This document shows, piece by piece, positions 8,171 through 16,390 of a stretch of 53,863 nucleotides of DNA (within the stretch, counting starts at the first letter, position 1; the number at the start of each line of letters is the position of its first letter). A program made the translations under genes and the position numbers. The notes under the pieces were generated by a model. It ran no database searches, was not told where the DNA came from, and was given only the letters and a program-made list of their open reading frames with translations. The stretch is from IMG/VR virus record IMGVR_UViG_3300025910_000011, positions 1 to 53,863 of that record; one strand, 5' to 3'. Origin of the DNA: a virus.

Positions 8171-8875
8171 ATGCAAGGCTACATTACCCCGTTTGGTGGC
8201 GGTACGTTTGACGCAAGCAAGATCGTTTCCGGCAACGTCACGTCCGGCGATCTGGGCGATGCCGTTGTCAACAGCGGCAACGTCGCTTCGGGTGCCATCA
8301 CGGGTGCAGCCGGTGGCGGTTCTTTCAACATCGCATCGGGAACATTGGGCACGAATGATCTGGGCAGCGGCGCTATTGTTTCTGGGCTGGTCGCGTCGGG
8401 GCAGCTTGGGCGCTACCATCGCAACAGTGGCACCGTTGTTGATCTGATCGCTTGCGAAATGGCGATATCGGGCATCATCGCGGTGGCATGGGGAAGCGGT
8501 GGTTGTTTTGTGGTTGCTGCACAGCCGGCTTCGGGCCTGCGCTTGCCGGCGATTGGGGTCGTGGCTGGCAATTTTTTGTCAGGGGCCGTAGTTCCCATTG
8601 TTCGCCGCGGTTGGGTCACGTCTACCAATAGCGGCGTCATCGCCAGCGGATTCCCCGGTCAGAATCTGTTTGTTGGTAGCGGCGGGTTGATCGTCAATCA
8701 AAGCGGGTTCATGGCAGGGGCATCTTCGGGGGCGGGACCGGGCGGTTGCGCGTTCGCTTCTGGCCTGTCTGGGGCATTGGTGCAGCGCATTGGGGTAGCG
8801 GTGTCTGGCGGTATCGACGTCCGCGTAGGTGAAGTGACCAGCGGATTGCTGAGCGGATTGCTGGGGGCGTATTGA
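8171..8875 (+). CDS. Short Ser-Gly solenoid fibre protein with shared C-terminal domain
   Basis: 234 residues with GGAGG before the ATG. Residues about 15-90 are the same Ser-Gly solenoid repeats as in the 9124 protein (VVNSGNVASGAI, TLGTNDLGSGAI). From about 100 a globular domain follows (PASGLRLPAIGV, LFVGSGGLIVNQSGF, GPGGCAFASGLSGALVQRIG) that is nearly the same as the C-terminus of the 9124 protein. It therefore looks like a short paralog of the giant fibre: repeat stalk plus tip or cap domain. Confidence 0.72.
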   Translation: MQGYITPFGGGTFDASKIVSGNVTSGDLGDAVVNSGNVASGAITGAAGGGSFNIASGTLGTNDLGSGAIVSGLVASGQLGRYHRNSGTVVDLIACEMAISGIIAVAWGSGGCFVVAAQPASGLRLPAIGVVAGNFLSGAVVPIVRRGWVTSTNSGVIASGFPGQNLFVGSGGLIVNQSGFMAGASSGAGPGGCAFASGLSGALVQRIGVAVSGGIDVRVGEVTSGLLSGLLGAY

Positions 8876-8903
8876 AAAAGTACGTATGCGGACGTGAAGA
8901 CGT

Positions 8904-9107
8904 ATGGCCAGAATCTCTGATATTTCCGCGTGGGCGATGGGGCAGACGTCAGGAACGCTACAAACCAATGATTTTGCGTCAGGTTGCGTTCATGCTTACC
9001 ATTTTGCGTCGGGCGCGATTGTTGGTGTTTCGGGGCTGATCGTTTCAATGAACAGCAGCGGTCAGCTAGTTTTGAGCTTGGACCCGGAAGTGGTCAAAAT
9101 CAAGTAA
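8904..9107 (+). CDS. Small Ser-Gly-rich protein between fibre paralogs
   Basis: 67 residues. Contains one solenoid-like stretch (TLQTNDFASGCVHAYHFASGAIVGVSG) and a short beta tail. The upstream region has no clear ribosome binding site, so expression is less certain. It looks like a fragment or minimal form of the neighbouring repeat proteins. Confidence 0.5.
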   Translation: MARISDISAWAMGQTSGTLQTNDFASGCVHAYHFASGAIVGVSGLIVSMNSSGQLVLSLDPEVVKIK

Positions 9108-9123
9108 CGGGGGCGGGCGGGAT

Positions 9124-12100
9124 GTGCTCTATTACCTCTCACCGGATCAACCGATGCTCGTAGGTGCATTGATACTCTCGGGCCAGATAACCAGCGGCTA
9201 CGTAGGCAACGGCGCCATTGTTTCTGGTTCCATCGCATCCGGCCAGATTGCCCATCCGGCGTTCGGCTCAGGTGGAATCCTAAGCGGTGATATTGCATCC
9301 GGCCAGATTGGCGCCTATCACATCGCGTCCGGTGCGGTGATTGCGGGCGCTGCTGGTTCCGGCGCCATCATCTCAGGGAACATCGCCTCAGGCCAGATTG
9401 GGACAACGCACATCGGTTCGGGTGGGCTGGGCAGCGGTGCTCTGGGCAGCGGTCAGATCAGTTGGGCGCATCTGTCGTCGGGCGCCGCACGCTCTGGGCA
9501 CATTGCCAACGCTGCGGTCAACAGCGGCAACATCGCTTCCGGTTCCATTTACTTCCATCACATCGGCAGTGGCGGCGTCAACAGCGGCAACATCGCCTCC
9601 GGCGCAGTTGGGCACGGCCATCTTGCTGACGCAGGTGTGCAATCGGGGACCATTGCATCAGGCATCATCTTCCCGATGCACATTGTTAGCGGCGGTCTGG
9701 GTAGTGGCGCCATCGGTTCTGGTCAGATTGGGCCGTCGCATCTCGCCAGCGGCCTGATGGGCAATTCGTCCGGTTCGTTGGGTAGCGGGCTGCTGGCGAA
9801 CAATAGCGTTGTTTCTGGTTCCATTGCATCCGGGCAGGTCGCTTGGCCACACCTGTCGTCAGGAACGGTTCGCAGCGGTCATATCGCCAACGCAGCGGTA
9901 ACGTCCGGGAATGTCGCTTCTGGCGATCTGGGTACGGTCCATATCAGCAGCGGTGGTTTGGGTAGTGGCGCCATCGGTTCGGGACAGCTTGCCTGGGTCC
10001 ACATGGCTTCCGGTGCTATCCGTTCCGGGAACGTCGCCAATGCCGCGGTCAATAGCGGCAACGTCGCATCTGGTAGCATCGGTTCCGTTCATGTCGCCAG
10101 CGGCGGGTTAGGATCGGGCGCCATCGGTTCCGGTCAGATCAGTCAGCTGCATCTCGCGTCCGGTACGTTGGTGCTGACCAGCGGTGCGGCACAGAGTGGC
10201 TACTTGGGTGATGGTTCCGTCAACAGCGGCAATCTGTCTAGCGGTATCGTATCCCGCTTTCATATGGCCAGCGGGGCGATCAACAGCGGCCACATCGGTA
10301 ATGCTGCGGTTGTCAGCGGTTCATTCGCATCTGGGTCTATTGGTACGGTCCATATCACGTCGGGCGGTTTGCTGTCCGGCGCATTTGGTAGTGGTCAGAT
10401 TGGACAGGATCATCTGGGCAGCGGGGCCATTCGTTCGGGAGCTATCGCGTCCGGTCAGATCGGCACAACGCACATCGCATCGGGTGGTGTTCGCAGTGGC
10501 AATATCGCGTCTGGCCAGATTGGGCAGACTCATCTCGCTTCTGGTCTGCTGGGCAATACGTCGGGTAGCATTGGTAGCGGTCTGTTGGCGGATGCTTCTG
10601 TTGTTTCCGGCAGCATCGGTTCAGGGCAGCTAACTACGTTTCACGTTGCATCTGGCGGGCTGTTGAGCGGTGCATTCGGCAGCGGTCAGATTGGTCAGAC
10701 ACATCTTGCTTCTGGTGCGGTTCGCAGCGGTCAGCTGGCGAATGCGTCGGTCGTTTCGGGAAGTGTTGCGTCTGGCGTATTGGGTGCGGTCCATATTGGC
10801 TCAGGTGGCCTTGGCAGCGGCGCCATTGGCAGCGGTCAAATTGGTTCCGTTCATCTGTCGTCGGGCGTCATCCAGAGCGGACACATTGGCAATGGGGCCG
10901 TTGTGTCCGGCTCTGTTGGTTCGGGACAGCTGGGTACGATCCACTTCGGTAGCGGCGGTCTAGGTAGCGGTGCCATTGGTTCCGGTCAGATCAGCTGGGC
11001 TCACCTGTCGTCAGGAACGGTCCGCAGCGGCCATCTGGCGAACGCCAGCGTGACATCTGGCAATGTCGCGTCAGGTAGCCTGGGAACGCTGCACGTTGCG
11101 TCTGGGGGCCTGTTCAGCGGGGCCGTCGGTAGCGGGCAGATTGGCCAGGCCCATCTCGCTTCCGGTGCTGTGCTATCGGGCCATATTGGCGATGCTGCGG
11201 TTGTTGCTGGTTCGCTGGCATCCGGTTCGGTCGGAACGACGGCCATTGCTAGCGGTGGGCTGGGTTCTGGTTCCGTTGCGTCCGGGACGTTGATTAGCCT
11301 CAACTTCGTATCCGGTGGTACGCTCCCCGCATCCGGCTCGGTACAGCGTTTTCAGATGGGCAGCGGTGCCATCAACAGTGGTCACGTCGCATCTGGCGCT
11401 GTGGCTGGTTCGCTTGCTGGTGCTACACGGAATATCGCATCCGGTTCGATTGGTCCGCTGGAACTGGGCAGCGGTAGTATCCTGTCTGGTGCCATTGCAT
11501 CGGGGCAGGTTGGCTGGCGGCATCTTGCGTCCGGTGCTGCTATTGGCAACATGATTTCCGGAGCGATCACGTCCGGCTATCAGGCGTCAGGCTCATTGGC
11601 TTGGCCAGCGTTTGCTGATGCCGGGGTATTGAGCGGTACGGTTGCGTCGGGCGTTATCATCGGGGCGCATCTGGCGTCCGGTGCTGTTCTGTCCGGTCAT
11701 GTTGGTAGCGGTGCGGTGCTGGGCGCCAACAGCAGCGGTGCCCATGTAATCGCGTCTGGAACCATTGGCACGAATGATATCGGTGCTGGCGGTATTCAGT
11801 CGGGCAACGTTGCATCGGGTAGCCTGTTCGGCTATCACATGGTGTCTGGTAGCACCGTTACCCGCGCCCGCTACACCGGCCCATTCTTCAGCGGCTACTC
11901 AGGCAGCATGTGGCAGGTGGTGACAGGGGAACGCATCTCCGGCGTTCGCGCCGTTGCCATCAGTCAAAGCGGGACGTTGATTCAGGCGATGGCATCTGTC
12001 TCGGGGCGGATGCCCGCCATCGGTGTTGTGCTGGAAAACGTTGCGTCTGGCATTGAGGCCAACGTTTACACCGCAGGCTTGCATATCTTCACGTCGGGCT

Positions 12101-13551
12101 TGGCCGATTTCAGTGGTTATCTCGGACAACCCCTCTACGTTGGTCGCTCTGGTGAAGTGGTTACGTTCAGCGGCGCAGCCAACAGCGGCGGCTTCCTGTC
12201 CGGGGATATCATTCAGATCGTCGGGGCTGCTTTCACGTCCGGGACCGCGATTATCGAAATGGGTGACATCGCTCATTCGCTAACGCAACTGGCATCTGGC
12301 TCGGTATCGTCCGGGATGCTGAACGACGGTAGCGTTGTTAGCGGTTCCATCGCCAGCGGCTCAGTAGCATGGCCGCACCATGCGAGCGGCGCAGTGCGTT
12401 CTGGACACATTGCCAACGCTGCGGTCAACAGTGGTAACATCGGCAGCGGTCAGCTGGGCGGGATGCATTATTCGTCGGGTAGCGTCAACAGCGGCCACCT
12501 TGCCGACAATTCCGTGGTCAGCGGTTCCATCGGATCGGGGCAGTTGACTACTTTCCATATCGCTTCGGGCGGGTTGCTGTCGGGTGCTTTTGGTTCGGGT
12601 GTCATCGGCAATTTCCATCTCGCGTCCGGCGCCGTTACCAGCGGTCGCATCGCATCCGGAGCGGTTGGCCAGTTCCATATGGCGTCCGGGGCCGTTGGTT
12701 CTGGTGATCTTGGCAACAATTCCGTGGTCAGCGGTTCCATTGCATCGGGTCAGATTGCGCAGAACCATATCGCCAACGCAGGCGTGGTCAGCGGTAATTT
12801 GGCATCCGGGGTTGTCTCCCGCTTCCATCTTGCGTCGGGTGCGGTCAACAGCGGGCAGGTTGGTGACGCTGCGGTTGTTTCAGGTAGCTATGCCAGCGGG
12901 TCCATCAGTCAGTTCGCACTGGCCAGTGGTACGGTCAACAGTGGTCAGATCGGTTCTGGTGCGATTCAAGGCTACGGCGGGACGGGCGCCAGGAACATTG
13001 GCAGTGGCCAGGTCGGCAAGTTCGATCTGGCGTCTGGGGCGGTCGCATCCGGTCATCAGGCTAGCGGCTTGCCTGCGACCTATGCTCGCAACGTGTTCAT
13101 TGACAGCATGGTTGCGGGACAGGATATCTCCGGGGTTGTCGCCGTCTGTCTCAACAGTGGTGGCGGTAACATCGTTCCCGCGCAGCCAGCTAGTGGCCTA
13201 CGTCTGCCTGCTATTGGCGTCAATCTGGACAACGTATTGAGCGGGGCATCCTGCCGCTTCCTGCGGTATGGTTTGTTGCTAACGCCGAACAGCGGTACAG
13301 TCGCTTCGGGCTGGGCTGGCAACGGATTCAAGGGACAGTTGTTTGTGGGTAGTGGTGGCTTGCTTGTCAATCAATCTGGTTTTGGAGATGGTCCTTCGTC
13401 TGGTCCTGGTCCTGGTGGATGCGCATTTGGTTCTGGTCTGTCGGGAGCCTTGGTTCAACGGATTGGTTTGTCTATGAGCGGCGCTATATTGGTGCAGTTG
13501 GATATGCAAGTGACTTCTGGATTGTTCAGCGGTGTTTTGGGGGCTTACTAA
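9124..13551 (+). CDS. Giant Ser-Gly beta-solenoid fibre protein
   Basis: 1475 residues from GTG at 9124 after a G-rich leader; ATG at 9154 is an alternative start without a good binding site. Nearly the whole chain is a degenerate repeat in which SG recurs every 5-8 residues, with unit types such as HLASGAVRSGHIANAAV and SGGLGSGAIGSGQI. The spacing of small residues and Val/Ile suggests a beta-solenoid stalk. Two non-repeat domains interrupt it: one near 900-1040, and one at the C-terminus (about 1320-1475) nearly the same as the end of the 8171 protein, with LRLPAIGV, GSGGLLVNQSGF and GALVQRIG. Likely a long tail or head fibre. Synonymous codons are scrambled between repeats. Confidence 0.75.
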   Translation: MLYYLSPDQPMLVGALILSGQITSGYVGNGAIVSGSIASGQIAHPAFGSGGILSGDIASGQIGAYHIASGAVIAGAAGSGAIISGNIASGQIGTTHIGSGGLGSGALGSGQISWAHLSSGAARSGHIANAAVNSGNIASGSIYFHHIGSGGVNSGNIASGAVGHGHLADAGVQSGTIASGIIFPMHIVSGGLGSGAIGSGQIGPSHLASGLMGNSSGSLGSGLLANNSVVSGSIASGQVAWPHLSSGTVRSGHIANAAVTSGNVASGDLGTVHISSGGLGSGAIGSGQLAWVHMASGAIRSGNVANAAVNSGNVASGSIGSVHVASGGLGSGAIGSGQISQLHLASGTLVLTSGAAQSGYLGDGSVNSGNLSSGIVSRFHMASGAINSGHIGNAAVVSGSFASGSIGTVHITSGGLLSGAFGSGQIGQDHLGSGAIRSGAIASGQIGTTHIASGGVRSGNIASGQIGQTHLASGLLGNTSGSIGSGLLADASVVSGSIGSGQLTTFHVASGGLLSGAFGSGQIGQTHLASGAVRSGQLANASVVSGSVASGVLGAVHIGSGGLGSGAIGSGQIGSVHLSSGVIQSGHIGNGAVVSGSVGSGQLGTIHFGSGGLGSGAIGSGQISWAHLSSGTVRSGHLANASVTSGNVASGSLGTLHVASGGLFSGAVGSGQIGQAHLASGAVLSGHIGDAAVVAGSLASGSVGTTAIASGGLGSGSVASGTLISLNFVSGGTLPASGSVQRFQMGSGAINSGHVASGAVAGSLAGATRNIASGSIGPLELGSGSILSGAIASGQVGWRHLASGAAIGNMISGAITSGYQASGSLAWPAFADAGVLSGTVASGVIIGAHLASGAVLSGHVGSGAVLGANSSGAHVIASGTIGTNDIGAGGIQSGNVASGSLFGYHMVSGSTVTRARYTGPFFSGYSGSMWQVVTGERISGVRAVAISQSGTLIQAMASVSGRMPAIGVVLENVASGIEANVYTAGLHIFTSGLADFSGYLGQPLYVGRSGEVVTFSGAANSGGFLSGDIIQIVGAAFTSGTAIIEMGDIAHSLTQLASGSVSSGMLNDGSVVSGSIASGSVAWPHHASGAVRSGHIANAAVNSGNIGSGQLGGMHYSSGSVNSGHLADNSVVSGSIGSGQLTTFHIASGGLLSGAFGSGVIGNFHLASGAVTSGRIASGAVGQFHMASGAVGSGDLGNNSVVSGSIASGQIAQNHIANAGVVSGNLASGVVSRFHLASGAVNSGQVGDAAVVSGSYASGSISQFALASGTVNSGQIGSGAIQGYGGTGARNIGSGQVGKFDLASGAVASGHQASGLPATYARNVFIDSMVAGQDISGVVAVCLNSGGGNIVPAQPASGLRLPAIGVNLDNVLSGASCRFLRYGLLLTPNSGTVASGWAGNGFKGQLFVGSGGLLVNQSGFGDGPSSGPGPGGCAFGSGLSGALVQRIGLSMSGAILVQLDMQVTSGLFSGVLGAY
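9169..13080 (+). repeat. Protein-level tandem repeat array with scrambled codons
   Basis: The coding repeats of the 9124 gene. Equivalent units recur dozens of times, but Ser-Gly is written as AGCGGC, TCTGGT, TCCGGC, TCGGGC, TCAGGC and others, so long exact DNA repeats are scarce. This is not a CRISPR array: there are no fixed repeats with unique spacers. Confidence 0.75.
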
Positions 13552-13609
13552 TCAAGCGGTTTACTATAGAATGAAAGGGGGTATTCAAATTTTGCTGAAG
13601 GATACGGAC

Positions 13610-14377
13610 ATGACAACTTCGCAAGAACGGGATGCATGGGCCATCCAGAATCAAGGCAAAATTGTTTGTGCATGCGGTTGCGGGACGCCGGTTCGGTTGA
13701 TCGGTGCATACTGGTACAAACGACACAGGCCGTTTTATTTATTTGCGCACAGGGGGCGGGCGAAAAAGAGTATCCCTGTCATACAAGCATGGGTCGAGTT
13801 TCATCAAGATCGACATTTTTGTGCATGCGGTTGCGGACAGTTTGTTGTAGTGAACCGAAATCATCACTGGCGGGGAATCCCGCGGTTCATTGATGGACAT
13901 AAAGGCGTGCATACACCAGATGAATTTTGGAAGCGGGTTCAGAAAGAATCGGGTGACGGATGTTGGAATTGGATTCCGAAGCATCACAAGAGCGGTCGCG
14001 GATTCTTTCGATTGCCTGCTAATGGGCCAATGGTGTACGCGTATCGGTATTCCTACGAACTGCATCATGGCCCCATTCCCGAAGGGCTGGAAGTCTGTCA
14101 CCATTGCGATAATCCGCGTTGTGTTCGGCCAGATCATTTGTTTGCTGGCACCCATGCAGAAAATATGGCCGATCGCGCGCGAAAGGGTAACGCTGGAATG
14201 AAACTTTCGGCTGCGGTTGCTCGTGCCGTTGCTGAAGAAATGAAGGCTGGTGTTCCCACCAAAGACGTCGCCGCCAAGTATGGGATTTCGTTGAGTACGG
14301 CACTCAATATTAGCTACGGGCGAATTTGGGGAGCGATAACCGGGATTCCGCGGCGTCCGCGAGTTTCAAGAAAGTAG
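13610..14377 (+). CDS. HNH homing endonuclease with duplicated zinc knuckle
   Basis: 255 residues from ATG 13610 (AAGGATA upstream); the frame is open further 5', and ATG 13571 or GTG 13532 are weaker alternatives. Two N-terminal CACGCG knuckles, each with a following Trp/Arg/His-rich loop, precede the HNH core EVCHHCDNPRCVRPDHLF, then NMADRARKG. The C-terminal 55 residues form a helix-turn-helix (TKDVAAKYGISLSTALNI) for target recognition. This is the standard free-standing phage HNH family, also represented at 17419. It lies between the giant fibre gene and a small ORF whose GTG overlaps its stop (TAGTG), an arrangement like that of the 17419 cassette. Confidence 0.85.
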   Translation: MTTSQERDAWAIQNQGKIVCACGCGTPVRLIGAYWYKRHRPFYLFAHRGRAKKSIPVIQAWVEFHQDRHFCACGCGQFVVVNRNHHWRGIPRFIDGHKGVHTPDEFWKRVQKESGDGCWNWIPKHHKSGRGFFRLPANGPMVYAYRYSYELHHGPIPEGLEVCHHCDNPRCVRPDHLFAGTHAENMADRARKGNAGMKLSAAVARAVAEEMKAGVPTKDVAAKYGISLSTALNISYGRIWGAITGIPRRPRVSRK

Positions 14378-14484
14378 TGGTGGACAAATTGTATCGCAGT
14401 CGGGGTTCATGGACGGACAGCGAAGTGTACGATGAAGCGCGGGGGCACTACGTCCCGTTATGGGAAGCCGGAGAAGCCCAATGA
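14377..14484 (+). CDS. Short ORF overlapping HNH stop, possible gene remnant
   Basis: 35 residues from GTG 14377, overlapping the HNH stop codon, to TGA 14482-14484, where it overlaps the ATG of the HAD gene (ATGA). Sequence has W-T-D-S-E-V-Y-D and H-Y-V-P-L-W-E-A-G. The tight overlaps on both sides argue that the frame is translated. It may be a complete mini-protein or the 3' part of a gene whose start was replaced by the HNH insertion. No function assigned. Confidence 0.4.
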   Translation: MVDKLYRSRGSWTDSEVYDEARGHYVPLWEAGEAQ

Positions 14485-14837
14485 GGTGCTACGCTTTCGA
14501 TGTCGATGAAACACTAGAAGGCTTTGGCGGTCCAGTTTCGTTGCAATCGTTGATGGACCTGCGCAATGAAGGACATATCGTCGGGCTGTGCGGTAATTGG
14601 GGTGCGTTTTGTTCGTCGGTCAGCGGCTGGCAGCATCTGATTTCGGTCATCGTAAATCTCGGGACGCCGAAGGATTGGGCAATGTCTCATTTCCGTCAGC
14701 ATGTTGGCGGCTGCGACGATTATGTGCTGGTAGGGAACCGTCTGGGCGTGACCGGCGCTAGTGATGATGAAGGTGCCGCGCAGCGGGCTCGCTGGCGGTT
14801 CATCCTTGAGCGGGATTTTGCAGCGGGGGAGAGGTAG
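14481..14837 (+). CDS. HAD-superfamily hydrolase, short
   Basis: 118 residues. Start chosen at ATG 14481 (overlapping the upstream stop as ATGA) rather than 14460, because the HAD motif I then sits at the very start: CYAFDVDET with Asp7 and Asp9 as nucleophile and acid/base. The later YVLVGNR and TGASDDEGAAQRARWRF match the motif IV region of the small HAD family that has a Ser/Asp-x-D-x-x-A-A signature. Motif III Lys is not obvious. Probably a phosphatase acting on a small phosphorylated substrate. Confidence 0.7.
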   Translation: MRCYAFDVDETLEGFGGPVSLQSLMDLRNEGHIVGLCGNWGAFCSSVSGWQHLISVIVNLGTPKDWAMSHFRQHVGGCDDYVLVGNRLGVTGASDDEGAAQRARWRFILERDFAAGER

Positions 14838-14839
14838 TA

Positions 14840-15517
14840 ATGGCCAACGAGATACAAACGCCGGGTACTGGTACTGGGCGTACTATTTATGCCACGCTGC
14901 ATAACCGCACTAGCGGCTACGTTTGGAACACATCTGGCGGCACGGGCGCGTTTGAATCATTTGTGTCTGGCAATTGGGGGAATTACCAGATTTCCCTCAC
15001 GGAACAGGGCGTGTCCAACTACTACGTTGGTAATATGCCCGCAGCGATCCCCGCAGGCGTCTATGACATTCAGGCGCGACAACAGGTTGGTGGCAGCGCA
15101 GCCCAGACCGATCCGCACGTTGCAGGCGGTGAAGTGCAATGGAATGGGTCCGCGCCGTTGCCATTGTCCGATCTGGCGACCAGTGGACAGTTAGGGCTGC
15201 TGTCTCCGATTCGGTTGGCGCGGGGCACGATGATTTTGAACATGCCCCTCTATCTGCGGTCGTCGGTGGACCACATCACGCCGTTCACCAGTGGTGTGCT
15301 TTCTGGGCAAATCAGTCGCGATGGTGCCGCGTTCGGGGTATTGCAAAGCGGGGCGTTCACTGAGATCGGGCAGGGCTGGTACAAACTGGCCGCATTGACG
15401 AGCGGAGATTTGCTGGCGAATACGGCTGCGTTGATCTTCAGTGCCAATGGCATCAGTGGCGGCGCTGCTGATCCGTTGCCGCTGAGCTTCCTACTAAATC
15501 GCACGTCGGGGCAGTAA
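14840..15517 (+). CDS. Ser-Gly-rich beta structural protein
   Basis: 225 residues, GGAGAGG upstream of the ATG. Starts with a beta domain (ATLHNRTSGYVWNTSGGTGAFESF, then VSNYYVGNMPAAIPAGVYDIQ), a linker, then a second domain with MILNMPLYLRSSVDHITPFTSG. A layout of two small beta domains is common in phage virion or fibre accessory proteins. The stop overlaps the next ATG (TAATG). Confidence 0.6.
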   Translation: MANEIQTPGTGTGRTIYATLHNRTSGYVWNTSGGTGAFESFVSGNWGNYQISLTEQGVSNYYVGNMPAAIPAGVYDIQARQQVGGSAAQTDPHVAGGEVQWNGSAPLPLSDLATSGQLGLLSPIRLARGTMILNMPLYLRSSVDHITPFTSGVLSGQISRDGAAFGVLQSGAFTEIGQGWYKLAALTSGDLLANTAALIFSANGISGGAADPLPLSFLLNRTSGQ

Positions 15518-15726
15518 TGATTATCAGCTACGCAGACCCCTACCCGGATGGTTCCGCTTTGGTGTTCGCCGCTTCGCCAGTTCAGGCGATCTACGTGGAT
15601 GCGCCAACGCCCCCGCCAGTACAGGAGACGGTGTTGTTAATGGGTGATTCTGGAACAGCCGTTACCATCTTCGGCAGCGCTGATCTGCCGGGCGGCAACG
15701 TTCCGATTCCCGGGAACGTCCCCTAG
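15517..15726 (+). CDS. Small hypothetical protein
   Basis: 69 residues, translationally coupled to the previous gene. Beta-rich start (IISYADPYPDGSALVFAASPVQAIYVDAP), a Pro-rich linker, and a short tail. The stop TAG lies inside element B. Not recognised; probably a small virion accessory protein. Confidence 0.55.
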   Translation: MIISYADPYPDGSALVFAASPVQAIYVDAPTPPPVQETVLLMGDSGTAVTIFGSADLPGGNVPIPGNVP

Positions 15727-15758
15727 ACGGAAACCCCGCATGGACGTTAGGGTATAAG
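15723..15758 (+). promoter_or_regulatory. Recurrent element B (candidate phage promoter)
   Basis: CTAGACGGAAACCCCG at 15723-15738, identical over 16 bases to copy A, then ACGTTAG at 15744-15750 and TATAAG at 15753-15758, with the same 30-base offset as in A. It overlaps the end of the 15517 gene and lies 15 bases before the 15774 start. Confidence 0.6.
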
Positions 15759-15773
15759 GAAAGGGAGAGGAAC

Positions 15774-15890
15774 ATGGGAACGGCAATCGCATTGGACATG
15801 ATGGACGATCCCGCAAAGGTTCGCCCGGTCCTTGCTGAAATCATGGCGGCTGTCGTTGCCGCTTATACCATTTTCCCGTTGAGGGTCTGA
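15774..15890 (+). CDS. 38-residue mini-protein after element B
   Basis: ATG at 15774 follows GGGAGAGG at good spacing; the frame ends at TGA 15888-15890, which overlaps the next ATG (TGATG). The sequence is amphipathic with a hydrophobic C-terminal half (EIMAAVVAAYTIFPL). Placement directly behind a candidate promoter plus coupling to the next gene makes translation likely. Function unknown. Confidence 0.55.
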   Translation: MGTAIALDMMDDPAKVRPVLAEIMAAVVAAYTIFPLRV

Positions 15891-16093
15891 TGGCTGATAA
15901 GAGTTTGCTCGAAGGCATGCAGATCAAGGAACAGGGCTTCCCGCTGTCGGACAAGGTCAGTCACGGCAAGTCGGACAAACTGGAAGTTGTTAGTCATTGT
16001 CCGAAATGCAACAATCCCATCTACGGTCCGAAGCAGGCGACGGTAGGACCGCCGATCAACGCGCAGCGGACCTGTTCGTGCCAGATGTACTAG
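15890..16093 (+). CDS. Small zinc-knuckle protein
   Basis: 67 residues, coupled to the 38-residue ORF. C-terminal Cys motif CPKC near residue 37 and CSC near 63 could bind zinc. The N-terminal half is charged and helical. Similar small Cys-pair proteins recur in this operon region (19695, 19937, 23111). Function unknown. Confidence 0.6.
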   Translation: MADKSLLEGMQIKEQGFPLSDKVSHGKSDKLEVVSHCPKCNNPIYGPKQATVGPPINAQRTCSCQMY

Positions 16094-16097
16094 GACG

Positions 16098-16123
16098 AGA
16101 GGGCGGGGTCATCCCGCTCTTTT
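16098..16123 (+). terminator. Possible weak terminator
   Basis: AGAGGGCGGG (16098-16107) pairs with CCCGCTCT (16113-16120) with a two-base bulge, followed by TTT. It sits just after the zinc-knuckle gene. Confidence 0.5.
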
Positions 16124-16135
16124 GCGGACCTGACC

Positions 16136-16153
16136 ATACTTAAAAAATACTTA
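16136..16153 (+). promoter_or_regulatory. Direct repeat ATACTTA x2, 11-bp period (candidate operator)
   Basis: ATACTTA occurs at 16136-16142 and 16147-16153, start-to-start 11 bp, about one helical turn, in an A-rich leader ending one base before the ATG of the ribbon-helix-helix-like gene. Such phased half-sites suit a dimeric RHH autorepressor. Inferred only. Confidence 0.45.
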
Positions 16154-16154
16154 C

Positions 16155-16343
16155 ATGGGCGAATACAAGTTCAACTGCCATCTGGACCGTGACCACGAAA
16201 GCCGTCTGCGCTGCCTGGCGGAAACCGGCAACTGGACGATGACGGAGACGGTGCGGCGACTGCTGGACCATTGTTCGCAGGAACGGGTCTGGAATGAGAT
16301 GATGCCAACGCTGTCGGGACGTTTGAGCAATGGAATGAAGTAG
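16155..16343 (+). CDS. Ribbon-helix-helix-like small regulator
   Basis: 62 residues. A strand YKFNCHLD followed by two helices (HESRLRCLAETG, then TMTETVRRLLDHC) matches the RHH/CopG plan: beta strand for the DNA groove and a G-x-W/S-x-T-E-x-V-R-x-L-L second helix. Length is typical. There is no Shine-Dalgarno motif before the ATG; instead the leader is A-rich and carries two phased ATACTTA repeats, consistent with autoregulation. It could alternatively be an RHH-type scaffold with no DNA role. Confidence 0.55.
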   Translation: MGEYKFNCHLDRDHESRLRCLAETGNWTMTETVRRLLDHCSQERVWNEMMPTLSGRLSNGMK

Positions 16344-16390
16344 GATGGGCTCAATGACGAGCGGTAATCAACAATTCAGGAGACGTTAAC

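Noticed and set aside
9124-13551. CRISPR-like or satellite array
   Set aside because: Repeats are translated, not exact at the DNA level, and lack fixed repeat/spacer structure.
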